A DNA stretch of 64,000 bases from an uncultured Clostridia bacterium (GTDB lineage: Bacteria > Bacillota > Clostridia > TANB77 > CAG-508). Shown here piece by piece: positions 30,401 through 37,400 of this stretch. How positions within the stretch are numbered: position 1 is the first letter of the stretch; every line of letters begins with the position of its first letter. The notes below the pieces were generated by a model. It made no database searches. It was given only the letters and a program-made list of their open reading frames with translations, and was not told the origin of the DNA. The position numbers and the translations under genes are program-made. Location of the stretch: the NCBI GenBank assembly GCA_947167965.1, contig CAMVJW010000006.1:1-64000 (forward strand), read 5' to 3'.

Positions 30401-30474
30401 TCCTCAGCATTATAAACAGGTACTATTATAGAAATCTTTTTTTCATTTTGTTGTTTATTGTTATTATTTATCAT
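27406..30474 (-). CDS. Large glycosyltransferase fused to a HAD-type domain
   Basis: 1022 residues. Residues ~12-240 are a GT2 domain (ISIIVPVYNAEDYLNKCLDL, VIVVNDASPRNC, DYIAFADADDYMP). Residues ~345-570 are a HAD-superfamily domain: VVSFDIFDTLIVRP (DxD nucleophile motif), ICTSDMYIP and HIGDNYNSDYEAAK. The last ~450 residues (VFMARDGYLPMEIYNILKK onward) are typical of large capsule proteins of this kind but of unknown fold. It likely adds a sugar or polyol-phosphate unit to the surface polymer. The start overlaps the end of the GT4 gene by 11 nt, indicating translational coupling. Confidence 0.8.
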   Translation of the reverse strand: MINNNNKQQNEKKISIIVPVYNAEDYLNKCLDLLTTQSYKNIEVIVVNDASPRNCKEIVQKYMTKDNRVKYVEHEKNKGLFQARLTGYANSTGDYIAFADADDYMPRDYYRELIDKAENTKSDIVISRTVLDYDNDNKREYNLFQFPFSELNGEECIAEYFNQEGLNFAWHVIWNKIFSRDIWEKAYNDFKKIDKHFIMTEDFAFSSVLFYYAKKVTKVDRVTFYYSKHDGASTSVNDIGYKKLMKNLDDLALSFSFVEEFLKNKKIYDKYQNKFERWRALYCQMHKSYIANNKFTEAENKEIEEKFKKFCPKQFEIKNSEFFTSVSTQWNDGLDKLKDEIMDENTKVVSFDIFDTLIVRPFLYPKDLFAFLNDDYRKMSNNLAMDFSKIREDCEIFARTESFKQKREEVTLDRIYEIIEEQYDVPKNIIDYLKQKEIDLELRFCTRRETAYSLYKLAKYLGKRVICTSDMYIPIKDIEQILNKNGYNEIDKIYLSCELMKTKATGSLYEYVLQEEKVSANNVVHIGDNYNSDYEAAKNKKINAIHFPKATDVMLDRNITNNLTQMLTKNMPFWRDNGASMQFIGIRCMLAIVGNKFFDNPFVTYNGESDFNIDPYLIGYYLVGSYMFGTVNWLLRETENKNYKNLVFMARDGYLPMEIYNILKKYYNNVPEAKYLRVSRKALISVMIIDKIDLYKLTDVINIDNHTPKYIIKYIKESIKDCSEDEIKQIIEKHGIKYDEDIKERQKFNKLIRIISDNLFDEEKNNKKIKKLKEYFGQFFEGNSATFDVGYSGRPELYLSILCKKPIDTFFLNINQDEALKYSRIAGYKLKTYFDAKPAVTGFAYESIISELAPSTIGYDLSGEKVEPILEKYTKSYQEEYVISMIQKAAQEFVKDMVKTFGSEFKNLYYQDYYMSLPFMSYINSSKPIDMLIFNSIKFEDTIRIKETKPITEDWMKERRNKNQHSMDYLTNTNIKESNIDYSYLNYNNVDLEKHGKLVRLIYYTLFDRQTLKRRIKEILKR

Positions 30475-31936
30475 TCATATCTCCTCGTTTCGATTTAGTA
30501 TTATTATTTCTATGAAATAGATTTGTTAATTTTTCAACATATCTCCATCTTTTACTATTATAAATCTCTTTTATTTCTTGCTTTTTCATATCTATTTCTG
30601 TATCTTTTGTTTTTAGTTCTTTTTTCTTTTTCTCTAATATTTCTTGATTATTTAAGGTTAATTCCTGATTAGCCTTTAATAAATCTTTATTCTCTTTTTC
30701 GACCTTTTGTATCCATTCGTACTGTGCTTTTATTTGTTTTGATTGTTCCTCTATATTATTAGAATTTTCTTCTATTATTTTAAAAATGCTTATCCAATTT
30801 ATATTTAATTTTTCATTTTCAGGTATATTAATATAGTTTTTATAGCAGTCTAGATTATTTTTTGCAATATAATATACTTCGTCAATTATTTTTTTTCTAT
30901 TATTTTCTAACTCTATTAGTTGTTTTTTTAATATTTCTTCATCAATTGATTGCATATTAAATCCTGAAAAATTTTCCTCCATTGCTAATTCCATATTTTC
31001 TTTTGTAATTAGTCCGTTTATTCCTTTATATCCTGTAATTATTACAGGTACTTTCATAGCAATAGCTTCCAATGCACATCTATCCACTCCTAAAAAAATA
31101 TCACATTTTTTTAAAAAGCTTTTTATATCAACCTGCTTTCCAAAAAGCCTTACTGTTGTTGATTCTTCATTAATAGCTTTTGAGTCATTGTATGCGTATT
31201 GTATTCTTTTTTTATTTAAATATTCAATAATTTCTTTTTCTGCATTTCCTCCACCTACTATGTTTAACTTTGCATTTGGGTATATTTTTTGTATTTCTAT
31301 AAAAGCATCTATTCCATTACAAATAGTTGATAGTTTATCTTTATCTAATCTTGAAACTATTAATGCTTGTGTAATATTATTATTATTATTATTTAAGCTA
31401 TCATTTTTAAAACCTTCAAAGTCTATTCCATTATGTATAATTTTATATTTTTCCTCATTCAAAGCATACCTTTTTTTTATTTCCTCTATAACTCTAGGCG
31501 TAATAGCAATTACTCTATATGCATTTTTATAATAAATAGGAAATAGAGATTTATATATTGGGTAGTTCCATAAATAGTATTCTTTACTATCTATAATACT
31601 ATGTTCATACGCAAAGTAAGGTATTTGTGTACTAAATGCTGCAATTAAAACTGTTGGAATACATTGGTATTTATGAATATGAATTTCAGTAATTTTTTTT
31701 TCTTTTATTATGTTTATTATTTTATTTATTCTTTCTACGTTTATAGTGTTTTCTTCTGGAAAATCTAATTCAATAAACTTTCCACCAAGTTCTTCTACCT
31801 TGCTTGAATATTCACCTTTTTTTGCAACAACAAACACATTATGTCCTTTGTTTGAAAATGCTGTCACTTGATTTAATATTACGGTTTCTACTCCACCAAT
31901 TCCCATACTATTAGAACATAACAAAATATTTTTCAT
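30464..31936 (-). CDS. GT4 glycosyltransferase with C-terminal coiled coil
   Basis: 490 residues from the ATG at 31936, chosen because AGGAGG lies 4 nt upstream; the frame is open to 31954. The N-terminus MKNILLCSNSMGIGGVETVI is the GT4 acceptor-side motif, IIHNGIDFEGF and LIVSRLDKDKLSTI follow, and VPVIITGYKGINGLI belongs to the donor domain. After about residue 380 comes a Lys/Glu-rich coiled coil (~80 residues) ending KRWRYVEKLTNLFHR, as in polymer-length or complex-forming enzymes. It is coupled to the GT2/HAD gene. Confidence 0.82.
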   Translation of the reverse strand: MKNILLCSNSMGIGGVETVILNQVTAFSNKGHNVFVVAKKGEYSSKVEELGGKFIELDFPEENTINVERINKIINIIKEKKITEIHIHKYQCIPTVLIAAFSTQIPYFAYEHSIIDSKEYYLWNYPIYKSLFPIYYKNAYRVIAITPRVIEEIKKRYALNEEKYKIIHNGIDFEGFKNDSLNNNNNNITQALIVSRLDKDKLSTICNGIDAFIEIQKIYPNAKLNIVGGGNAEKEIIEYLNKKRIQYAYNDSKAINEESTTVRLFGKQVDIKSFLKKCDIFLGVDRCALEAIAMKVPVIITGYKGINGLITKENMELAMEENFSGFNMQSIDEEILKKQLIELENNRKKIIDEVYYIAKNNLDCYKNYINIPENEKLNINWISIFKIIEENSNNIEEQSKQIKAQYEWIQKVEKENKDLLKANQELTLNNQEILEKKKKELKTKDTEIDMKKQEIKEIYNSKRWRYVEKLTNLFHRNNNTKSKRGDMNDK

Positions 31937-31989
31937 TGTACCTCCTATTAACAAATGAAAATTAATATATATTCTTCATTTAAATTGCT

Positions 31990-32766
31990 TTATAATTGCT
32001 CTGCAAATCCTTTTTGTAATTTACTAAAAATAAAATATCCTATACCAAAAGCAATAATAGCTAGTACAAAAACAGTCATTAAAGGTTTTATTTCTAACAT
32101 GGTTTTGTTATAAAATATATCTCTATATGCATTTATGATATATGTCATTGGATTTATTTTTAAAACCCATTGAAACTTTTCAGGAATCATATTTGGAGAA
32201 TACACAACTGGAGCAACATAGAATAATAATTGAAGTGCCACCCCTATAAAATGTTGTAAATCCCTTAAATATACACATATACTTGCAATAATAATAGATA
32301 TAGCTAAAACTACAAAATATTGAACTAGTAAAACTAATGGATAAAATACAATGTATTTTGATATACCTAATCCACCAAATATCACAAAACCTAAAATGAT
32401 TAATGTTGAAATCATAAAGTTTATTGCTTCACTAGTAACAACTGAAATTGGAATTATTTCTCTTGGAAAATATACTTTCTTCAGTATATTTCCATTTTCT
32501 ATAAATGAAAACGCTGATCTGTTTATTGATGTAGCAAAAAATGTCCACGGAATTAATCCACAACATAAAAATATAACATAGTTTTCTTGATTATTTCTAA
32601 GTATTAAAGGAAACACAATTGCATAAACTGCAATTTGTAATAATGGATTTAAAAAAGACCATATTACTCCTAAAAAAGAATTCTTATATTTTCCTCTAAC
32701 TTCTTTCTTTACACTTGTTTTTAATAATTCTCTATACTGATACATATTTTTAAAAATATTAGTCAT
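31990..32766 (-). CDS. ABC-2 polysaccharide export permease (Wzm/TagG type)
   Basis: About 258 residues with six membrane helices. KTSVKKEVRGKYKNSFLGVIW near the N-terminus and NPMTYIINAYRDIFY are typical of O-antigen and teichoic acid exporters. ATG 32766 is preferred over 32787 because GGGAAGGA is 8 nt before it. Its partner ATPase lies just upstream. Together they move a lipid-linked polymer to the outer face. Confidence 0.9.
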   Translation of the reverse strand: MTNIFKNMYQYRELLKTSVKKEVRGKYKNSFLGVIWSFLNPLLQIAVYAIVFPLILRNNQENYVIFLCCGLIPWTFFATSINRSAFSFIENGNILKKVYFPREIIPISVVTSEAINFMISTLIILGFVIFGGLGISKYIVFYPLVLLVQYFVVLAISIIIASICVYLRDLQHFIGVALQLLFYVAPVVYSPNMIPEKFQWVLKINPMTYIINAYRDIFYNKTMLEIKPLMTVFVLAIIAFGIGYFIFSKLQKGFAEQL

Positions 32767-32838
32767 TATATTTTTCCTTCCCATCATTTTTCACATATAA
32801 TCTTTATTTACATATATGAAAAATAAAGTTTATTAATA

Positions 32839-32866
32839 ATTATACTTTATATTATATAACATACAA
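32839..32866 (-). promoter_or_regulatory. Possible internal promoter before the export permease
   Basis: On the minus strand TTGTAT (32861-32866) and TATAAT (32839-32844), spacing 16 nt, in the 108-nt gap between ATPase and permease genes. An almost identical TTGTATGTTATATAATAT stretch occurs upstream of mutL near 47.73-47.75 kb. Confidence 0.4.
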
Positions 32867-32874
32867 TTTTTATA

Positions 32875-33621
32875 TTATGCGGTTGTTTCTATGTATTTTT
32901 CAATTACCTCTTCAGTATCTCCATCCATTTTAACTTGTCCTTCGTAAAGCCATACTGCTCTGCTACATAGTTCCCTAACAGCACCCATATTGTGAGTAAC
33001 AAAAACCATTGTTTTCCCTTGATTTTTTAATTCTTTCATTTTATCAAAACATTTCTTTTGAAAATGTTCATCTCCAACAGATAAAATCTCATCTATCAAC
33101 AATATGTCTGCATCAACATTTATTGCAACAGAAAAAGCAAGTCTCATATACATACCAGAAGAATAAGTTCTTACAGGATTATCAATAAATTCTCTTAGTT
33201 CTGAAAACTCTATAATATCTTCTATTCTTGCATCAATTTGTTTTTTTGTTAATCCAAATATAGATGCATTAAAATAAATGTTTTCTCTTCCAGAAAAGTC
33301 TGGATGGAAGCCCGCCCCAAGTTCTAATAAAGAAGTAAGTTTTCCGTTAGTAATTATTTTTCCTTTATTTGGATAAATAATTTTGGTCATAAGTTTTAAA
33401 AGAGTTGACTTTCCACTTCCATTTGTTCCAATTAAAGCAACAACTTCCCCTTGTTTAATTTTTAAATTTATATTTTTTAATACTTCTCTTTTTTCTTTTC
33501 TATTTCTAGTAAATAAAAACAATAGTTTTTCTTTTATTGTATTTGCTCTATCTAAATAAACATTAAATGTTTTATTTACATTATCTACAATTATTTTATC
33601 GTTACTTAATTCTTCTTTCAT
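32875..33621 (-). CDS. ABC polysaccharide export ATPase (Wzt/TagH type)
   Basis: 248 residues. Walker A is ALIGTNGSGKSTLLKL (~62-77), signature is RTYSSGMYMRLAFSVAIN, Walker B is ADILLIDEILSVGDEHFQKK and the switch histidine lies in VFVTHNMG. There is no C-terminal carbohydrate-binding extension, so it resembles TagH or short Wzt. It energises the permease at 31990-32766 and is the first gene of the polysaccharide locus. Confidence 0.92.
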   Translation of the reverse strand: MKEELSNDKIIVDNVNKTFNVYLDRANTIKEKLLFLFTRNRKEKREVLKNINLKIKQGEVVALIGTNGSGKSTLLKLMTKIIYPNKGKIITNGKLTSLLELGAGFHPDFSGRENIYFNASIFGLTKKQIDARIEDIIEFSELREFIDNPVRTYSSGMYMRLAFSVAINVDADILLIDEILSVGDEHFQKKCFDKMKELKNQGKTMVFVTHNMGAVRELCSRAVWLYEGQVKMDGDTEEVIEKYIETTA

Positions 33622-33666
33622 AAAAAATTTACATCTCCTAATTTATTATTAAGTCTTAACATATAT

Positions 33667-33790
33667 ATTGAATTAAATTGAATTAAATTAAATTAAATTA
33701 AACTAAATCAAATTAAAATAAATCAAATTAAACTAAATCAAATTAAATTAAATTAAGTTAAGTTAAGTTAAGTTGAACTTAATTTAATTT
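33667..33790. repeat. AAATT/AAGTT pentanucleotide repeat
   Basis: About 120 nt of tandem pentamers drifting from GAATT/AAATT to AAACT/AAATC and finally AAGTT. It lies just outside the 5' end of the polysaccharide locus, mirroring the TTTTA repeat at the other end. The rest of 33791-33937 is AT-rich with no gene visible. Confidence 0.7.
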
Positions 33791-33937
33791 TAAAATCATT
33801 ATTATAATTTTAAAAAATAAACACTGCATTTAGTTATAATCTGCTAATTAAGCATAAAATTTCAGTTCATGACTAAATTTCGTACCTATTTTATCACATT
33901 AGCATATAATTATTCAAGGGTTTTAATGAAGATTTTT

Positions 33938-34018
33938 AAGGTCTGTCCCAAATTTGAAGAAGGTCTGTCCCATTTTGAAAACGGGACAGTCCCCATTTCA
34001 AAACGGGACTGTCCCCAA
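33938..34018. repeat. Interspersed GTCCC palindromic repeat, copy 1
   Basis: Contains two AAGGTCTGTCCCA arms and two ACGGGAC.GTCCCC arms with TTTTGAAAA or TTTCAAAA spacers, able to fold into short hairpins. The same pieces recur at 50720, 55641 and 59351. It lies between the pentamer repeat and the divIVA terminator. Confidence 0.8.
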
Positions 34019-34030
34019 TTTTAAAAAAAC

Positions 34031-34054
34031 AAAAAAAGCTCTTAAAAATAGAGC
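34031..34054 (-). terminator. Terminator of the femX-divIVA operon
   Basis: On the minus strand GCTCT (34050-34054 side) pairs with AGAGC (34038-34042 side), followed by seven T. It begins immediately after the divIVA stop codon. Confidence 0.8.
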
Positions 34055-34055
34055 C

Positions 34056-34514
34056 TTATTCATTATCATTTTTATTAATTTCTTTGATTAATTCTAGTTG
34101 TGATATTAAAAGTGATTCCATCTTTGCTTTATATATATCAAATTGTTTTTTAATATCGTCTAATTCTTTTTGTTTTATAACTATTTGATTTTGTAAATTA
34201 TCAACTTCTCTTTGTGTTGAACTTTTTGCATCATTTACAATTTGATCAGCCTTTTGTCTTGCAACATTTTTAACTTCCTCTGCTGTTGATTGAGCCATTA
34301 ACAAAGTATTTTGTAATGTTGCTTCAATATTTTTATAGTGTTCTAAGCTTTTTTTAAGCTCCTCAACTTCTTTTGTAGCTTCAAGCGCTTCCTTATTTTT
34401 TTTAGAAAAATCAACACCTATTTCGTCTAAAAAATCGTCAACTTCATCAACATTATACCCATTAACAAGTTGTTTTGAAAATTTTTTATTCTCTATATCT
34501 AATGGTGTAAGCAT
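34056..34514 (-). CDS. divIVA: DivIVA-family cell-division/polarity protein
   Basis: 152 residues from ATG 34514 (AAGGAGG upstream); the frame opens at 34541. The N-terminus MLTPLDIENKKFSKQLVNGY NVDEVDDFLDEI is the DivIVA membrane-binding domain, followed by a long coiled coil rich in Lys, Glu and Gln. It marks septa and poles by sensing curvature. It follows sepF, as in many Firmicutes division clusters. Last gene before the terminator. Confidence 0.92.
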   Translation of the reverse strand: MLTPLDIENKKFSKQLVNGYNVDEVDDFLDEIGVDFSKKNKEALEATKEVEELKKSLEHYKNIEATLQNTLLMAQSTAEEVKNVARQKADQIVNDAKSSTQREVDNLQNQIVIKQKELDDIKKQFDIYKAKMESLLISQLELIKEINKNDNE

Positions 34515-34606
34515 AACCTTACCTCCTTTTTGTCCATACATGTATATTTATTAAATTAAACTAAAACAATTTGTTGGTTAATCCTTACTTAACTTAAATA
34601 AACAAA

Positions 34607-35077
34607 TTAATTTATACTGTTTTTGTTTAACCAAGAAACTGATAGTTTATTTTTTATTTCTTCTCTAGCCATTTCATTTGTAATCTCATAATTTGTTGGA
34701 GCAATTAAAAATATTGAATTAGAAACTTTTTGAATATGAGCATCTAATGAATAAACTCCACCACTAATGAAATCTACAATACGTCTTGCAACATCTTTAT
34801 TAACATATTCTAAATTTACTATAACTGATTTTTTCTCTTTTAAGAAACCGCATATTTCTTCTGATTGTTCAAAGCTTGTAGGTTGAGAAATAACCATTCT
34901 AATTGATTGAGATTGTGGCATTGCTACTACTTTATTATTTCTTTTTATAAAACTTTTCTTTTCTTCAACAGGTTCTTCATCATATTCATAATCATATACA
35001 TCTTCGTCATATTCTTCCTCATCAGCTTGATCCATTCCAAATAAATTCCAAACTTTACTCATTATTGCGCTTGCCAT
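34607..35077 (-). CDS. sepF: SepF, FtsZ-associated septation protein
   Basis: 156 residues from ATG 35077 (AGGAGG 7 nt upstream). The N-terminal amphipathic segment SAIMSKVWNLFGMD is the membrane anchor, followed by an acidic Tyr/Asp/Glu linker and the SepF core (MVISQPTSFEQSEEICGFLK, DFISGGVYSLDAHIQKVSNS). SepF polymerises and ties FtsZ to the membrane. Upstream of divIVA in the same operon. Confidence 0.93.
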   Translation of the reverse strand: MASAIMSKVWNLFGMDQADEEEYDEDVYDYEYDEEPVEEKKSFIKRNNKVVAMPQSQSIRMVISQPTSFEQSEEICGFLKEKKSVIVNLEYVNKDVARRIVDFISGGVYSLDAHIQKVSNSIFLIAPTNYEITNEMAREEIKNKLSVSWLNKNSIN

Positions 35078-35210
35078 TTTCATTCCTCCTAAAATCATTT
35101 ACTATTTTCTAATTTAAATACAAAACTAGTATCTAACAATTAACAAAAATTGTCAATAGTTTCCTTGAAATGTTATTTTATTTTAATATTTCTGTAATAT
35201 AATTGTAATA

Positions 35211-36458
35211 TTACATTTTAGATGGATATACTAAAATATTGTCAAATTGTGTGATTTTCTTGTAATTTTTGCTATCTATCCCTAAAGAATTTAGTTCTTC
35301 ATCATTATAATACTTAACAATTGAATATTGATCATTTTGTTTTAATACTTTAATTATTACTTTTTGTATTTCTCCAGCTTTTACTCTTTCTACATATTTT
35401 AAACCATTTTCATCTTCTAAAATAGAGGAATTCGGTACTTTTAAGCCTGAATAACTCCACCAAGTAATATTAAATGAAATTTTTCTATATTGAATTAGTT
35501 CTTCAGTTAATGTTTTAAGTTCAAATATAACTAATACCTTATTATTCTCTTCTTTTGAAATATGCTTTACTTTAGCATCTATTTCATTTCCCTTTGATAA
35601 TGTAATAGTTACACTATCTCCAATTTTTGCATTATTAGCTGCATCACTATTTAAAACTGCTCCAAGATAACAATTGAAATTATTTATTATTTTTCCCTCT
35701 TCTTGTGATGTAGAAATTATTTTACCTGTTTTTACTCCTAATTCTTCAAGTTTTTTTTCAGTTATATTACTAAAATCTGATCCATTTAAAATGCTTTCTA
35801 ATCCATCAACTCTATATGATACAACTCCAGATACTGGAGCAGTTATATATTCTGATCCATTTTTAAGTTTTTCTTCATATTGTTCTTTTTGTTTTATAAG
35901 TTCTTTAATATATGAACCTTTTGGACTAGCTTCACCAGATATTTTTGCTTTTTTGTTTACCATTTCTTCAATTTCTTTTTTGTATTCAGAAATAGTATGC
36001 ATATCTGTAATTATATGTAAGTCTAATATTTTTTCATCTATCTGCTTGTCCAAATTTTTTATATCTGTTGAAAAAATCGGAGGTTGACTTTGCATCGCTT
36101 CTTGTATCTTTATATTTAATTCCTCTATCTTACTTTTTGTTTCATCTTCATCATCACTACTATATCTAAAAACAGTCTGTCCATTAGCTGCTCTTTCCCC
36201 TTCTGATACAATTGGTGTTAAATTATTTTTATAGTTTTCACCCTTTAACACAGTTTCTTCTCTTATAATATATCCATTTGTGCTTTCTTCTAATGTTAAA
36301 GTCCCAGACTTTATTGTTACAGTATCTGTAGGTGTTTTTACAAGTAAAAATATTGAGTAAAAAATATACAAAATTATAATTGCAAAAATAAAATAAATTA
36401 TATGTTTTTTACTAATTTTTTTATTTTTTAAATTATTAAAATCAATTATTTGACTCAA
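35211..36458 (-). CDS. HlyD-like membrane protein of the division cluster
   Basis: 415 residues. One N-terminal helix (IIYFIFAIIILYIFYSIFLL, ~20-40), then a beta-barrel/lipoyl-like part with GYIIREETV, a coiled coil (~100-200), and the second half ITAPVSGVVSYRVDGLE, giving the split lipoyl-hairpin pattern of HlyD/periplasmic adaptor proteins. No partner ABC transporter is adjacent; instead it sits between miaA and sepF, where such proteins occur in Clostridia. Starts at TTG 36458 with GGAGG 7 nt upstream, overlapping the miaA stop by 4 nt. Function unproven. Confidence 0.7.
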   Translation of the reverse strand: MSQIIDFNNLKNKKISKKHIIYFIFAIIILYIFYSIFLLVKTPTDTVTIKSGTLTLEESTNGYIIREETVLKGENYKNNLTPIVSEGERAANGQTVFRYSSDDEDETKSKIEELNIKIQEAMQSQPPIFSTDIKNLDKQIDEKILDLHIITDMHTISEYKKEIEEMVNKKAKISGEASPKGSYIKELIKQKEQYEEKLKNGSEYITAPVSGVVSYRVDGLESILNGSDFSNITEKKLEELGVKTGKIISTSQEEGKIINNFNCYLGAVLNSDAANNAKIGDSVTITLSKGNEIDAKVKHISKEENNKVLVIFELKTLTEELIQYRKISFNITWWSYSGLKVPNSSILEDENGLKYVERVKAGEIQKVIIKVLKQNDQYSIVKYYNDEELNSLGIDSKNYKKITQFDNILVYPSKM

Positions 36459-37387
36459 TGTATTTCCTCCAAAATTTTTTCTATGTTTTCATCTGTTGAA
36501 TTTAAGCCATCTAGCCATTTAATTCCTTCAATTTTTTTAAACCAAGTAATTTGCCTTTTTGCATATCTTCTTGATTCTTGCTTGATTTTTTCTATAGCTT
36601 CTTCGAGAGTTATATCTCCATTAAAGTATTGTACAATCTCTTTATATCCAATTGCTTGCATTGCTGTTGGAAATTTTGAATATTTTTTGCATAAATCTTT
36701 TACTTCATTTACTAATCCATTATTTATCATAATATCAACTCTTTTGTTGATTCTTTCATATAATATAGGTCTATCAATATTTATAGCAAAAACATAATAC
36801 TCATATTTTACTTGATTTTTTCTAGACTCAATCTCTTGCTCAGTTTTTGTTTTTCCAGTCGAATTGTATATTTCTAATATTCTTACAATTCTTTTTTTAT
36901 CATTTTTACTAATTAGATTTACAGCTTTTTCATCTATTTCCTTTGCTTTTTCATATAATGATTTAAGTCCTTCTTCAGTTTGAGCAATTTCCATTAATTT
37001 ATTTCGATATTCTTCATCAAATTCAATATCTTGATATTCTATACCATAAATTAAACTATTTGCATATAAGCCTGTTCCCCCAACAACAATAGGTGTTTTT
37101 CCTTTTTTGATAATTTCTTCTATATATTTTTCTGCTAAATTTTTGTATTCTGCAACACTAAATCTTTTAGTTGGAGATATTTCACCCACTAAGTAATGCT
37201 TTATACCTTGCATTTCTTCTGTTGTTGGTTTTGCAGATCCAATATTCAAATCTTCATATATTTGCATAGAATCACAAGATACTATTTCTCCATTTATTCT
37301 TTTTGCAAGTTCTATTGATAAAGATGTTTTTCCAGAGGCTGTTGGTCCGACAATTACAATTACTTTATTCTTTTTGTTTTGTTTCAA
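36455..37387 (-). CDS. miaA: tRNA dimethylallyltransferase
   Basis: 310 residues. It transfers dimethylallyl from DMAPP to A37 of tRNAs reading UNN codons. The P-loop VGPTASGKTSLSIELAKR is at the N-terminus, then EIVSCDSMQIYEDLNIGSAK, HYLVGEISPTKRFSVAEY, VGGTGLY and YAKRQITWFKK. The TTG at 37387 with GAGGAGT 4 nt upstream is the start; the open frame extends to 37444, but that part overlaps ftsH. It follows ftsH by 13 nt. Confidence 0.95.
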   Translation of the reverse strand: MKQNKKNKVIVIVGPTASGKTSLSIELAKRINGEIVSCDSMQIYEDLNIGSAKPTTEEMQGIKHYLVGEISPTKRFSVAEYKNLAEKYIEEIIKKGKTPIVVGGTGLYANSLIYGIEYQDIEFDEEYRNKLMEIAQTEEGLKSLYEKAKEIDEKAVNLISKNDKKRIVRILEIYNSTGKTKTEQEIESRKNQVKYEYYVFAINIDRPILYERINKRVDIMINNGLVNEVKDLCKKYSKFPTAMQAIGYKEIVQYFNGDITLEEAIEKIKQESRRYAKRQITWFKKIEGIKWLDGLNSTDENIEKILEEIH

Positions 37388-37400
37388 AATTACTCCTCTA

